Below, in pieces: positions 8,807-18,706 of a stretch of 64,000 bases of DNA (the stretch's first letter is position 1; each line of letters starts with the position of its first letter). A model generated the notes under the pieces. It searched no databases. It was not told the DNA's origin and saw nothing but the letters and a program-made list of their open reading frames with translations. Made by a program: the position numbers and the translations under genes. The stretch is from SCGC-AG-212-J23 sp036406675 (lineage in GTDB: Bacteria; Pseudomonadota; Gammaproteobacteria; Burkholderiales; SG8-39), in the NCBI GenBank assembly GCA_036406675.1, contig DASXAO010000114.1, forward strand, positions 11,840 through 75,839. Reading direction: 5' to 3'.

Positions 8807-9312
8807 ATCCCGAGCGCCTGCGCGAATTCTGGAACGAGCGTGCCCCGCGCGAGCGCGCGCTCCTCGCCGGAGGCGGGCTCGCCATCGCGCTGGTCGCGCT
8901 GGTCGTTTTCCTGTGGCAGCCCGGGCTCGCCGCGAGCGGGCGGCTTTCGGCCGCGCTGCCGAAGCTGCGCGCCCAGGTCGAGCTCATGCGGGCGCAGCAG
9001 TCCGAGATCGCGGCGCTGCGCAAAACCGCCCGCGCCGCGGCGCAGGGCGGCGATCTGAGGGTGCTCCTTCAGTCCTCGGTGGGCCGCGCGCCGTTCGCGA
9101 AATCGGTGCAGCGGATCGACGCCGCCTCCGGCGAGCGCGCCACGGTCCTCGTCGGGAGCGCGAACTTCGACGAATGGCTGCGCTGGGTGACCGAAGCCCA
9201 GCGCGAAGCCGGCGCCCGCCTGGAAAGGTGCCGCATCGGCGCGCTGGACACGCCCGGCGCGGTGCGCGCCGAAGCGACCTTCGTCGCCCTGGGGGCCGCT
9301 GCCAAGCGATGA
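8803..9312 (+). CDS. gspM: GspM, inner-membrane assembly protein
   Basis: Small bitopic partner of GspL. A short cytoplasmic N-terminus (MNPERLREFWNERAPRERAL) precedes one transmembrane helix at residues 24-44 and a periplasmic ferredoxin-like domain ending in the ARLERCRIGALDTPGAVRAEATF beta strands. About 169 aa, normal for GspM. It is linked by ATGA overlaps to both gspL and gspN. Confidence 0.92.
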   Translation: MNPERLREFWNERAPRERALLAGGGLAIALVALVVFLWQPGLAASGRLSAALPKLRAQVELMRAQQSEIAALRKTARAAAQGGDLRVLLQSSVGRAPFAKSVQRIDAASGERATVLVGSANFDEWLRWVTEAQREAGARLERCRIGALDTPGAVRAEATFVALGAAAKR

Positions 9313-10064
9313 GCGCTCGCGCGCTGGTTCTGTACGCGGCCTGGGGACTGGCCGCCTACGTGGTCGCTTTCCTCGCCCTTGCGCCTGCCGCGTGGCTCGC
9401 GCAGAGCGTCGAGCGTGCCTCCCAGCAGCGGCTCGAGCTGCGCGATGCCGCGGGCTCGGCCTGGTCGGGCAGCGGGCGGCTCTATGCGCGCACCCGCGCC
9501 GGTGAGTTTCTCGCCCTGGGCTCGGTGCGCTGGAAGAGCCATCCCACGGCGCTGCTGCGCGGCAGGCTGGCCGCCGACATGACCGTCAACGAAAGCCCGA
9601 AACCCATCCGCGTCGAGCTCTCGCCGTACGCCGTGACGTTGAAAGACCTGGCGCTCGAGGTGCCTGCCAAGGCGCTCGGGACGCTCGCGCCTCCGCTCGA
9701 GATCATGGGGCCGAGCGGGCGCGTGCGCGTGCAGTCCGACGACCTGCGGCTGGAAGGCGACTCGGTCCTCGGCCTCGCCACGGTCGAGTGGCGCGATATC
9801 CGCTTCGCGCGCGCTGCGGGCGTCGAGCTCGGCTCGCAGGTCGCCCGGCTGCGCGGCGCGGGCAGCCGCGTCGACATCGAGCTCGGCACGCTGGACGGGC
9901 CGCTGCGCGTTTCGGGCGGCGGAACGTGGTCGCCGAGCGGCGGCCTCTCGCTTTCGGGCACCGCCGAGCCGCGCCCCGAGGCCGCGGCTACGCTCGTGCC
10001 GTTCCTGCGCGGCGTGTGCCCGGAATTCCGCGACCAGCGCTGCATCTTCCAGATCAAGTACTGA
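9309..10064 (+). CDS. gspN: GspN, type II secretion protein N
   Basis: Type II secretion protein N with one N-terminal membrane helix (about residues 5-28) and a beta-rich periplasmic domain ending CPEFRDQRCIFQIKY. GspN is found in only part of the type II systems and its exact role is unsettled. The length of 251 aa is normal. The start overlaps the gspM stop. It is the last gene of the right arm, followed within 20 bp by a strong terminator. Confidence 0.88.
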   Translation: MSARALVLYAAWGLAAYVVAFLALAPAAWLAQSVERASQQRLELRDAAGSAWSGSGRLYARTRAGEFLALGSVRWKSHPTALLRGRLAADMTVNESPKPIRVELSPYAVTLKDLALEVPAKALGTLAPPLEIMGPSGRVRVQSDDLRLEGDSVLGLATVEWRDIRFARAAGVELGSQVARLRGAGSRVDIELGTLDGPLRVSGGGTWSPSGGLSLSGTAEPRPEAAATLVPFLRGVCPEFRDQRCIFQIKY

Positions 10065-10083
10065 AACGGGCGGGCAAAAAGAA

Positions 10084-10102
10084 AAGGGCCGGCTCGGCCC
10101 TT
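10084..10102 (+). terminator. Rho-independent-like terminator after gspN
   Basis: AAGGGCCG-GCT-CGGCCCTT is a perfect 8-bp stem with a 3-nt loop, followed by CTTTG. It starts 20 bp after the gspN stop and closes the gspG-N operon. The A-run before the stem would give a U-run on the opposite strand, so it may also stop transcripts of the small minus-strand genes to its right. Confidence 0.8.
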
Positions 10103-10199
10103 CTTTGTCCGTCTCTGTGATAAATGCTCGCCGACCGGGCTCCCCTAGCCAGAGGAGGAGGAGGAGGCTTCGGATTCGCCCGGACGGCGAGGCAAGCTG

Positions 10200-10382
10200 T
10201 TATGCGGCGTGGACTGCCTTCGACAGCGCGGTTCTCGCGCGCGTCCAGCGTTTGAGCGCTTTGTCGATGCGCAGTTCCCAGCGTTCCGCGGCCGCGATGT
10301 CGTAGGCATAGCGCGAGCGCACCGAGGCCGGCAGGGAAGCGAGGGCGTTTTTCCAGAACGGAGTCATGATTTCGTTACGCAT
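10200..10382 (-). CDS. Small hypothetical protein (MRNEIMTPFW)
   Basis: Predicted 60-residue basic protein rich in Ala and Arg. A recognisable central segment (LPASVRSRYAYDIAAAERWEL) reads like real coding sequence. The start is ATG 10382, overlapping the TAA of the upstream small gene in the string ATGCGTAA, which implies translational coupling. It has no signal peptide or membrane helix. The function is unknown. It belongs to a two-gene unit divergent from the LysR gene at 10629. Confidence 0.5.
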   Translation of the reverse strand: MRNEIMTPFWKNALASLPASVRSRYAYDIAAAERWELRIDKALKRWTRARTALSKAVHAA

Positions 10383-10533
10383 GGTGTACCACCTTTGCGA
10401 TGAGGGCCGAGTGCGCTCCTGCATAAAGCGAGCGGAAGAGCGCCGCGATGGAGCGGGCCCGGCTGCGACGAGCGAGCTGTTCCAGCGCGTACAATTCCTC
10501 GGCCGTGGGGAGTGGGATTCGGGCCTTTTTCAT
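10375..10533 (-). CDS. Small hypothetical protein (MKKARIPLPTAEELYALEQLARR)
   Basis: Predicted 52-residue helical, basic protein. The pattern L-x2-L-E-x2-A-R-R near residues 14-23 is one I associate with short uncharacterised betaproteobacterial proteins. The chosen start is ATG 10533; the frame stays open to 10593. It overlaps the downstream small gene by 8 bp and is divergent from the LysR gene across about 95 bp that hold two palindromes. The function is unknown; regulation by the neighbouring LysR protein is an inference. Confidence 0.5.
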   Translation of the reverse strand: MKKARIPLPTAEELYALEQLARRSRARSIAALFRSLYAGAHSALIAKVVHHA

Positions 10534-10567
10534 GCAGTGGAAGATAAGGCCGCGCCGGGCAACAAAC

Positions 10568-10595
10568 AAACGATCGTTTATCAAGTCTTGCATAA
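10568..10595. promoter_or_regulatory. Stacked palindromes between the small genes and lysR
   Basis: AAACGATCGTTT at 10568-10579 is a perfect 12-bp palindrome. It runs directly into TTATCAAGTCTTGCATAA (10578-10595), an imperfect inverted repeat with CAAG/CTTG arms and a T-N11-A spacing like that of LysR-type binding boxes. Both lie in the spacer shared by the small genes and the LysR gene, where an autoregulatory operator is expected. Confidence 0.45.
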
Positions 10596-10628
10596 GAAAA
10601 ACTCATCCCTGGGCGTGCGAATTTCCCC

Positions 10629-11570
10629 GTGATCTATCGCCTTCCGCCGCTGAATGCCTTGCGCGTATTCGAGGCCGCCGCGCGCCACTTGTCCTTCAAG
10701 GACGCGGCGAGCGAGCTCTCGATCACGCAGGCCGCGGTGAGCCACCAGATCAAGAGCCTCGAGGAATACCTCGGCGTGGAGCTGTTCCGCCGCGCCGGCC
10801 GGCGGGTGCAGCTCACGGAGTCGGCGCGCGCCTGCCTGCCGCGCCTGCGCGAAGGCTTCGATTCCCTCGCTGCCGCGGTGGAAATGATCCGCGAGCGCGC
10901 CGAGGAGGCCGACCTCCTCATCACCGCGCCGCCGGTGTTCACGGCGCGCTGGCTCATGCCGCGCCTCGCGGACTTCGCCAGGCGCGAGCCCAAAATCGAG
11001 CTGCGCGTGTTCGCTTCGAGCAAGATGGTCGACGCCGGCGCGCTCGACTCGCCCACGCTGGTGAGCGGCCTCGACCTGCGCGAGGACGCCTCGGGCGTCG
11101 AGATCCACCTCGGCGGCGGACACTATCCCGGCTATCGCGCCGACCGGCTCTTCGGCGTATCGATGACCGCGGTGGCGAGCCCCGAGCTCGCCAAGGGCGA
11201 TCCGCCGCTCCGCGAGCCCGCCGACCTCGCGCACCACGTCCTGCTGCACGACGACGCGATGGAGCTCGTCGCCGGCGGCAACGCCTGGCAGCGCTGGCTC
11301 GAGAACGCCGGCGTCGGCGAGCGGGTCGACGCGAGCCGCGGGCCGCGCTTCTCGTCGAACATCCTTTCGCTCGAGGCCGCGTCGCAAAAGCTCGGCGTCG
11401 CGCTCGCGCTCAGGCCCCTGGTCGATTCGGACCTCGCTTCCAACCGGCTGTGCGCGCCGTTCAAGACCGAGATGAAGCCGCAGGCGGCCTATTACCTCGT
11501 CTGCCCCGAGGTCATTGCGGACCGGCCGGCGGTGAGCGCGTTCAGAAAGTGGCTCCTGTCGCAGGTATAA
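10629..11570 (+). CDS. LysR-family transcriptional regulator, GcvA type
   Basis: DNA-binding regulator with an N-terminal winged helix-turn-helix (PPLNALRVFEAAARHLSFKDAA, then ITQAAVSHQIKSLEEYLGVELFRR, about residues 5-55) and a periplasmic-binding-protein-like effector domain to residue 313. The opening and the AAVSHQIK recognition helix are typical of the GcvA subgroup. The start is GTG. The target is unknown; the divergent small genes are the obvious candidates. About 75 bp separate it from infA, so a separate promoter for infA is likely. Confidence 0.88.
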   Translation: MIYRLPPLNALRVFEAAARHLSFKDAASELSITQAAVSHQIKSLEEYLGVELFRRAGRRVQLTESARACLPRLREGFDSLAAAVEMIRERAEEADLLITAPPVFTARWLMPRLADFARREPKIELRVFASSKMVDAGALDSPTLVSGLDLREDASGVEIHLGGGHYPGYRADRLFGVSMTAVASPELAKGDPPLREPADLAHHVLLHDDAMELVAGGNAWQRWLENAGVGERVDASRGPRFSSNILSLEAASQKLGVALALRPLVDSDLASNRLCAPFKTEMKPQAAYYLVCPEVIADRPAVSAFRKWLLSQV

Positions 11571-11644
11571 TGCCGCCTTCTCCGTAGCAAAAGATTCCAC
11601 CCGCAGCTTCGAACGGCGCCCGGTCGCGCCGGAAAGGTCTTGCC

Positions 11645-11923
11645 GTGGCCAAGGAAGAAATGCTGGAAATGGACGGCACCGTCCAGGAAGTGCTGCCGAA
11701 CACTCAGTTCCGCGTCGAGCTGGAAAACGGCGCGAGCGTGCTCGCCTATGCCGGCGGACGCGTGCGTCAGAACCGGATCCGCATCCTCGCGGGCGACCGC
11801 GTGCGGCTCGAGATGTCGCCGTACGACGTGACGCGTGGCCGCATCAACTATCGCCACAAGGACGAGCGGGCGCCCGTGTTCAATCCTCAGCGAAAGCCGG
11901 CCTACAAGAAACCCCGGCGCTAA
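11645..11923 (+). CDS. infA: Translation initiation factor IF-1, extended form
   Basis: IF-1 binds the ribosomal A site during initiation. Residues 1-72 form the complete S1-like OB fold (KEEMLEMDGTVQEVLPNTQFRV; GDRVRLEMSPYDVTRGRINYR). The protein then continues with a basic tail of about 20 residues ending KPAYKKPRR; canonical IF-1 stops at about 72. Betaproteobacteria often carry such a second IF-1 in addition to the one in the ribosomal protein operon. The start is GTG with an AAAGGTCTT-like upstream region. It stands as a single gene before a hairpin. Confidence 0.9.
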   Translation: MAKEEMLEMDGTVQEVLPNTQFRVELENGASVLAYAGGRVRQNRIRILAGDRVRLEMSPYDVTRGRINYRHKDERAPVFNPQRKPAYKKPRR

Positions 11924-11931
11924 GGATTTCG

Positions 11932-11956
11932 TTTCAACCGCCATAAGCGGTTGAAA
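11932..11956 (+). terminator. Stem-loop after infA
   Basis: TTTCAACCGC-CATAA-GCGGTTGAAA is a perfect 10-bp stem with a 5-nt loop, 9 bp after the infA stop. There is no clear U-run after it, so it may act as an mRNA-stabilising or Rho-assisted terminator hairpin rather than a classic intrinsic terminator. Confidence 0.5.
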
Positions 11957-12015
11957 ACGGGTGCATTTCTTGCGGCGGGCTTGATTCCCTTCCCAACCGC
12001 CGCCATTTACCGCCC

Positions 12016-12425
12016 GTGAGATCGCGCGATTTTTCCAGCTGGATGTGGGGCGAGGCGCTCTCGCTCCTCGAGCAGGCCGACCGCCTGCACCGCCAATTCT
12101 TCCGCGTCGCTGGCGCGGAATCCGCCCACACCTGGGAGCCCCCGGTCGACGTCGTGGAGTCGGCCGAGCGCCTCGACGTGCACATCGCGCTCCCGGGGGT
12201 GACGCCCGAGTCGATCACGATCGCGCTCGAGCCCGACGCTATCGTCGTGTCGGCGCTGCGGCCGTTCCCGTGCCGCGACACCGGCTCGCAGATCCACCGC
12301 CTGGAGATTCCGTACGGACGCTTCGAGCGGCGGCTCGCGCTGCCGCCCAGCTCGCCGATCGAGCTCTCGGGCAAGCGGCTCGCCGGCGGCGTGCTCACCC
12401 TCTCGTTCCGCAGGAAGGAAGGCGC

Positions 12426-12429
<4 letters not shown>
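12016..12429 (+). CDS. Small heat-shock protein, Hsp20/alpha-crystallin family
   Basis: Holdase chaperone. A short N-terminal arm is followed by an alpha-crystallin domain (about residues 40-132: WEPPVDVVESAERLDVHIALPGV; IVVSALRP; FERRLALP; GKRLAGGVLTLSF). The length of 137 aa is normal. The start is GTG 12016, with ATG 12043 possible. The TGA stop overlaps the lon ATG (ATGA), so chaperone and protease are translated from one message, which fits a joint role in handling unfolded proteins. Confidence 0.9.
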
Positions 12430-14846
<2,417 letters not shown>

Positions 14847-14854
14847 GTTGCGGT

Positions 14855-14899
14855 TGGGTCAGACCCCGGTTTTCACGGGCGGGGTCTGACCCCGATTTT
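14855..14899. repeat. REP-like inverted repeat, GGGTCAGACCCC family
   Basis: GGGTCAGACCCCG (from 14856) and CGGGGTCTGACCC (to 14893) form an inverted pair separated by about 10 nt, each followed outward or inward by TTTT. It lies 10 bp after the lon stop. The core resembles the element at 29339-29410 (GGGTCAGAGCCC) and the pair flanking 21045-21118. These look like copies of one mobile-palindrome family; here it may also end lon transcription. Confidence 0.6.
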
Positions 14900-15307
14900 C
14901 TTCGACGGTGTCGAGAAGGCGGATCACGGCCCGTTTTCGCGCTTCGCGCGGGGCGAGCAGCCATCTGCCGGCCTCGGAAACGTGGATCCAGATCGGGGGA
15001 CTGCGAAACCTCCGGTCGGGTGCCGACCGGTCCTTCAAAACCTTGCCCATCGCGGCGCCAGCGTACGCGAAGCGCGCCTGGAAAGCATCTCGCGCCGCGG
15101 CATCGATTCAAGTCCTTGCCAACGCTCGCAGTTTTCCGCCCTGGGCTTGTCAGGCAATCCCGTTCGCGTGTCACCCCCGCCGGCGACGCGCTGTCGACGC
15201 CGGTCCGCTTCCGATTCCGAGGATCGCGACAGCACGAATCCGCGCTCGACGATAGTGGCACGCCCGCGGCCGGCCGATAATCTTTTCGCGGCGAGAAACT
15301 GCAGGTA
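14900..15307. other. Intergenic stretch without a supported gene
   Basis: About 400 bp downstream of lon. Short open frames exist on both strands (for example minus 14859-15050, reading MGKVLKDRSAP), but none has a ribosome site, a recognisable motif or conserved neighbours, and the minus frame ends by reading through the palindromic repeat. GGTCGGGTGCCGACCGG-type inverted bases occur near 15013-15032. Degraded coding sequence is possible but not demonstrable. Confidence 0.4.
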
Positions 15308-15340
15308 CAAAAAGAGGGCACGGCCGCTAGCCGTGCCCTC
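15305..15340 (-). terminator. Strong minus-strand intrinsic terminator
   Basis: GAGGGCACGGC-CGCTA-GCCGTGCCCTC at 15314-15340 is a perfect 11-bp stem. Read on the minus strand it is followed by TTTTTGT, a classic U-run. It therefore ends a leftward transcript, either the message of the gene at 15590-15967 with a 250-nt 3' region, or a separate small RNA lying in 15341-15589. Confidence 0.8.
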
Positions 15341-15589
15341 CGTGAAGCGAAGCGCGATCGACTGCGACTACACCTTGTTTGGCCCTGACGTGGACCGGTC
15401 CCTCGGACTGCATCGTGGATCGGTCTCTCGAACTGGGGCTGGTAACAGCGTGATGGCCGCCCGGTCGTCGCTGTGTAGACTGCGATCTACACAGGTAGCC
15501 ATCATGCGGCATGCGCGTCCTACGCGTCTACGACGCGGCATAGTCCGGTAGGACTAGGGCGCGCACCGAAAACCTGGAACGGCCGAAGC
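15341..15589 (-). other. Non-coding stretch with stem-loops and internal repeats (possible sRNA or long 3' UTR)
   Basis: The interval holds CTGTGTAGA/TCTACACAG (15471-15494, 9-bp arms), TAGTCC-GGTA-GGACTA (15541-15556), a GGACCGGTCC palindrome (15392-15401) and two imperfect direct repeats: CGGTCCCTCGGACTG at 15396 with CGGTCTCTCGAACTG at 15421, and GACTGCGACTACAC near 15360 with GACTGCGATCTACAC near 15479. No convincing reading frame crosses it. It ends leftward at a strong minus-strand terminator, so a structured transcript is plausible. Confidence 0.35.
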
Positions 15590-15967
15590 CTAGAACGCCA
15601 TCTTGATGCCGATCGAGCGGTTCTGCGAGACCGCGCCGATCTCCACCGCCAACACACCGGTGAGGAACAGCGTCCGCCACTCGCTCGGCAGCACATGCGC
15701 CAGCGCGACGGTGCCGACCATGGCGCCGACGAAGTAGGTGTCGACTTTGCCGACTGAGGGCGTGGCCCCGAGCATCGGATTGGTCTCGTTATAGCGGTGC
15801 GTGTTCTTCGCGATGTAGCGCGTTTGCCCCCAATCGACCGCGAGGGCGGCGAGGGTCGCGCCGGCGAGGGCGTAATCGGTCGATTCCCAGGGGTCGGCTG
15901 CCCGGGAGAGCGATGGGACGAAGGCCAAGATCAGAAGCGCGGCTCGAATTTTGGCGATGCAGTCCAT
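15590..15967 (-). CDS. Hypothetical membrane protein with signal peptide
   Basis: A 125-residue protein. Residues 1-23 form a signal peptide ending SLSRA-ADP. The mature part has small hydrophobic helices (YALAGATLAALAVDWGQTRYIA; YFVGAMVGTVALAHVLPS; LFLTGVLAVEIGAVSQN) and a polar loop THRYNETNPMLG. This pattern suggests a small integral inner-membrane protein. I do not recognise a characterised family. It lies alone, downstream of nadE on the same strand after a 117-bp gap, and may be transcribed to the terminator at 15314. Confidence 0.75.
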   Translation of the reverse strand: MDCIAKIRAALLILAFVPSLSRAADPWESTDYALAGATLAALAVDWGQTRYIAKNTHRYNETNPMLGATPSVGKVDTYFVGAMVGTVALAHVLPSEWRTLFLTGVLAVEIGAVSQNRSIGIKMAF

Positions 15968-16084
15968 GGCGGGGGATTGGACCGCATCGGAGCGTGGCGC
16001 GGGGTGAGGATGTGTGAGGGGCGCGCGGCAAAGTCGCGAAAGCGCGCCGCCGCTGAAACTCTTTGACCGGCGCCGCGCCGGCTG

Positions 16085-18070
16085 TTAATCCCTGTCAGGG
16101 ACTTCGGCGAGGTTCTTCAGCCAAATGCTTGCATTGCCGTCCGAAGGCGCGCGCCAATCGCCGCGGGGCGAGAGGGAGCCCCCGGAGCCGACCTTCGGCG
16201 AGTTGGGCACCGCGCTGCGCTTGAACTGGCTGGTTTCCAGGAATCGCTTGAGGAACACGCCGAGCCACTTCTTGATCTCCCTCAGCCTGTACTTGCCGCG
16301 CCAGGCGTGCCAGGCGAGGAACGCGATCTTGGTCGGCGCGTAACCGAAGCGCAGCACGTGGTAGAGGTTGAAGTCCTGCAGTTCGTAGGGCCCGACCACG
16401 CTCTCGGTGGCCTGGTTGCCCGGAACCAGCTCGGGGCTGATCTCGGTTTCGAGGACCCGGCGCAGCGCCCGCTTCACGTCCGGGCCGAGCTCGTCGGACT
16501 CCGCCACCCAGGCGACCAGGAACTTGATCAGCGTCTTGGGCACGCTGCCGTTCGGGTTGTAGTGCGACATGTGGTCGCCGACGCCGTAGGTCGACCAGCC
16601 GAGCGCGAGCTCGGAGAGGTCACCCGTGCCGACCACCATGCCGCCGTGCAGGTTGGCGAGCCGGAAGAGATGGCTCGTGCGCTCGCCCGCCTGCACGTTC
16701 TCGAACGCGATGTCGTAGACCTTGCGGCCTTTCGCGTAGGGATGGCCGATATCCTTCAGCATCTGCATGCACGAGGGCTTGATGTCGATCTCCTCGGCGC
16801 TGCAGCCGACCGCGCGCATGAGCTGCCAGGCCTGGTTCCGGGTGCGGCTCGAGGTGGCGAAGCCCGGCATGGTGTAGGCGAGGATGTTCTTGCGCGGCAG
16901 CTTGAGGTGATCCATCGCGCGCGCGCATACGAGCAGCGCGTGCGTCGAGTCGAGACCGCCGGAAACGCCGATTACCAGCTTCTTGCCGCCCGTGGCGCGC
17001 ATCCGGGTCGCGAGCCCGTTCACCTGGATCCGGAACACTTCCTCGCAGCGGGCGTCGCGTGTTCTGGGATCGCCCGGAACGTAGGGCAGCGGATCCACCC
17101 GCCGCTCCAGCGGCAGCTTTCCTCCCGGGGCGGGCAGCGAGAAATCGAGGGTGCGGAAGCGACGTACGTCCGCCTGGTGGCGCCGTGCCGCGTCGCCGAA
17201 GGTGTTCTGGCGCATGCGGTCGGCGGCGAGGCGTCCGAGGTCGATGTCGGCCGCGGCGAGCTGCGGCGTGTCGGCGAAGCGCCTGGACTCCGCGACCAGC
17301 GTGCCGTTCTCGTAGATGAGCGCATGTCCGTCCCAGGCGAGATCGGTGGTCGATTCCCCCATGCCAGCGGCGCTGTAGAGGTAGGCGGCGAGGCAGCGCG
17401 CCGACTGGTTGCCGACCAGCTGCCGGCGATAGCCCTCCTTGCCGATCACGACGTTCGACGCCGAAAGATTCGCGACCACGGTGGCGCCCGCCAGCGTCGC
17501 GAAAGACGACGGCGGCGTCGGCACCCACAGGTCCTCGCAGATCTCGACGTGCAGAACGAAGCCGGGCTGCTCCGGCACGCGGAAGAGCAGCCCAGCGCCG
17601 AACGCAGTCGACTGCCCGGCGAGCTCGATCTCCGCGCACGCCGCGGCATCGCCGGGGGTGAAGTAGCGCGCCTCGTAGAACTCGCGATAGTTCGGCAGGT
17701 AGGTCTTCGGCACCACGCCTACCAGCCGGCCGCGGCACAAGAGCGCGGCGCAGTTGTAGAGCAGGCCGTTCACCGTCACCGGCAGCCCGACCAGCGCCGC
17801 GATCGGCAGCCGGCGTGTGCGCTCGATCAGCCGCGCGAGGGCGCCCTCGGCCTCGTCGATCAGCGCGCGCTGGTGGAACAGGTCGTCGCAGGTGTAGGCG
17901 GTGAGCCCGAGCTCGGGGAACACCACCAGCGCGGTGCGCTCGGCCGCCGCCCGCTCGATCAGCTCGAGCGTCGCCTCGGCGTTGTGCCGCGGGTCGCCGA
18001 CGCGCACGATCGGCGTCGCCACCGCCACGCGCGCGAAACCGTGCCGGTACAGGTTGAAGAAGTCCTTCAC
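16085..18070 (-). CDS. nadE: Glutamine-dependent NAD+ synthetase
   Basis: Final step of NAD biosynthesis: amidation of nicotinate adenine dinucleotide, using ammonia released from glutamine. It is a two-domain enzyme of 661 aa. The N-terminal nitrilase-type glutaminase shows the triad Glu53 (FPELGLTAY), Lys122 (PKTYLPNYREFYE) and Cys178 (EICEDLW). The C-terminal synthetase has the P-loop SGGLDS at 370-375. The size fits the long, glutamine-using NadE class. Its start is 45 bp from the divergent toxin-antitoxin start, so the two promoters must overlap. Confidence 0.96.
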   Translation of the reverse strand: MKDFFNLYRHGFARVAVATPIVRVGDPRHNAEATLELIERAAAERTALVVFPELGLTAYTCDDLFHQRALIDEAEGALARLIERTRRLPIAALVGLPVTVNGLLYNCAALLCRGRLVGVVPKTYLPNYREFYEARYFTPGDAAACAEIELAGQSTAFGAGLLFRVPEQPGFVLHVEICEDLWVPTPPSSFATLAGATVVANLSASNVVIGKEGYRRQLVGNQSARCLAAYLYSAAGMGESTTDLAWDGHALIYENGTLVAESRRFADTPQLAAADIDLGRLAADRMRQNTFGDAARRHQADVRRFRTLDFSLPAPGGKLPLERRVDPLPYVPGDPRTRDARCEEVFRIQVNGLATRMRATGGKKLVIGVSGGLDSTHALLVCARAMDHLKLPRKNILAYTMPGFATSSRTRNQAWQLMRAVGCSAEEIDIKPSCMQMLKDIGHPYAKGRKVYDIAFENVQAGERTSHLFRLANLHGGMVVGTGDLSELALGWSTYGVGDHMSHYNPNGSVPKTLIKFLVAWVAESDELGPDVKRALRRVLETEISPELVPGNQATESVVGPYELQDFNLYHVLRFGYAPTKIAFLAWHAWRGKYRLREIKKWLGVFLKRFLETSQFKRSAVPNSPKVGSGGSLSPRGDWRAPSDGNASIWLKNLAEVPDRD

Positions 18071-18092
18071 CGGCGCATTTTAGCGCACCCGT

Positions 18093-18115
18093 TATATGGT
18101 ACTATAAGCCATATA
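18093..18115. promoter_or_regulatory. Inverted-repeat operator at the toxin-antitoxin start
   Basis: TATATGG-N9-CCATATA is a perfect 7-bp inverted repeat whose right arm runs into the ATG at 18115. The AT-rich arms and the position on the start codon fit an autoregulatory site for the TumA-like antitoxin encoded downstream. The spacer to divergent nadE is only 45 bp, so bound protein could also affect nadE. Confidence 0.6.
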
Positions 18116-18330
18116 TGGTCAGCGAAACCGTGCTGCTCCAGGACGCGATTCTCACGCTGAAGTTCGAGAGCGATTCGAGCTATTGCCTGCGCTACGGCGA
18201 CCTGGTCGAGTACGCGAACGGCCGGCGCCGCGTGCGCGGCAAATCGCTGCCGTACGAGTTCAGGTCGGTCGAGCAGCTGCGCTACGACTTCGAGGAGGAC
18301 GTGCGCGCCGCGGGGGGCTTGCTTGCCTAA
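18115..18330 (+). CDS. TumE-like toxin (short form)
   Basis: A 71-residue protein. Its C-terminal half (LPYEFRSVEQLRYDFEEDVRAAGG) matches the conserved end of the TumE toxin family (DUF6516), while the N-terminal part (LLQDAILTLKFESDSSYCLRYGDLVEYANG) is shorter and less typical; TumE proteins are usually near 100 residues. The gene overlaps the downstream DNA-binding partner by 8 bp, the normal toxin-antitoxin arrangement. Activity is inferred from family and context only; the short length leaves room for a decayed or variant toxin. Confidence 0.65.
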   Translation: MVSETVLLQDAILTLKFESDSSYCLRYGDLVEYANGRRRVRGKSLPYEFRSVEQLRYDFEEDVRAAGGLLA

Positions 18331-18676
18331 GGTCCTCGAAGTCCGAATCGGCCCGGCCGCCGACGCGCTCGACCGCTTCGAGGCGGCGTGGAACCGCCGC
18401 GCCGAGGGTCGCCCCGTGAAGACGCTGAACGTGCTTTCGCTGCCTGGCCTGCCGCAGCTCGCGCAGGCGCTGTCGCCGGCGCGCTGGGCGCTGCTCGAGG
18501 CGCTGCGCCGCTCGGGGCCCGTCTCGATCTACGAGCTGGCGAAGCGCCTGCGGCGCGACTACAAGAATGTGCATACGGATGTGACACAGTTGGCCGCCCT
18601 GGGGGTGATCCTGCGGGGCGGTGACAACCGTGTCCTAGTTCCTTGGGAGGTGTTGCGCGCAGAATGGACCCTCTAG
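18323..18676 (+). CDS. TumA-like antitoxin, winged-helix DNA-binding protein
   Basis: A 117-residue protein of the HVO_A0114/MarR-like group that partners TumE toxins. An N-terminal strand region (KVLEVRIGPAADALDRFEAAW) is followed by the motif LNVLSLPGLPQLAQALSPARWALL and a winged helix (VSIYELAKRLRRDYKNVHTDVTQLAALGVI, residues 70-100). The start is TTG 18323 inside the toxin gene. It probably binds the inverted repeat at 18093 and represses the operon. Confidence 0.75.
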   Translation: MPKVLEVRIGPAADALDRFEAAWNRRAEGRPVKTLNVLSLPGLPQLAQALSPARWALLEALRRSGPVSIYELAKRLRRDYKNVHTDVTQLAALGVILRGGDNRVLVPWEVLRAEWTL

Positions 18677-18706
18677 CTGTCAAAAAGAAAGCGTAGGGTG
18701 GCACCC

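Noticed and set aside
10152..10169. GAGGAGGAGGAGG purine run as a strong ribosome site
   Set aside because: No plausible plus-strand gene follows at the right distance.
14859..15050. Small minus-strand frame reading MGKVLKDRSAP
   Set aside because: No ribosome site, no recognisable domain, and its end reads through the palindromic repeat at 14855-14899.
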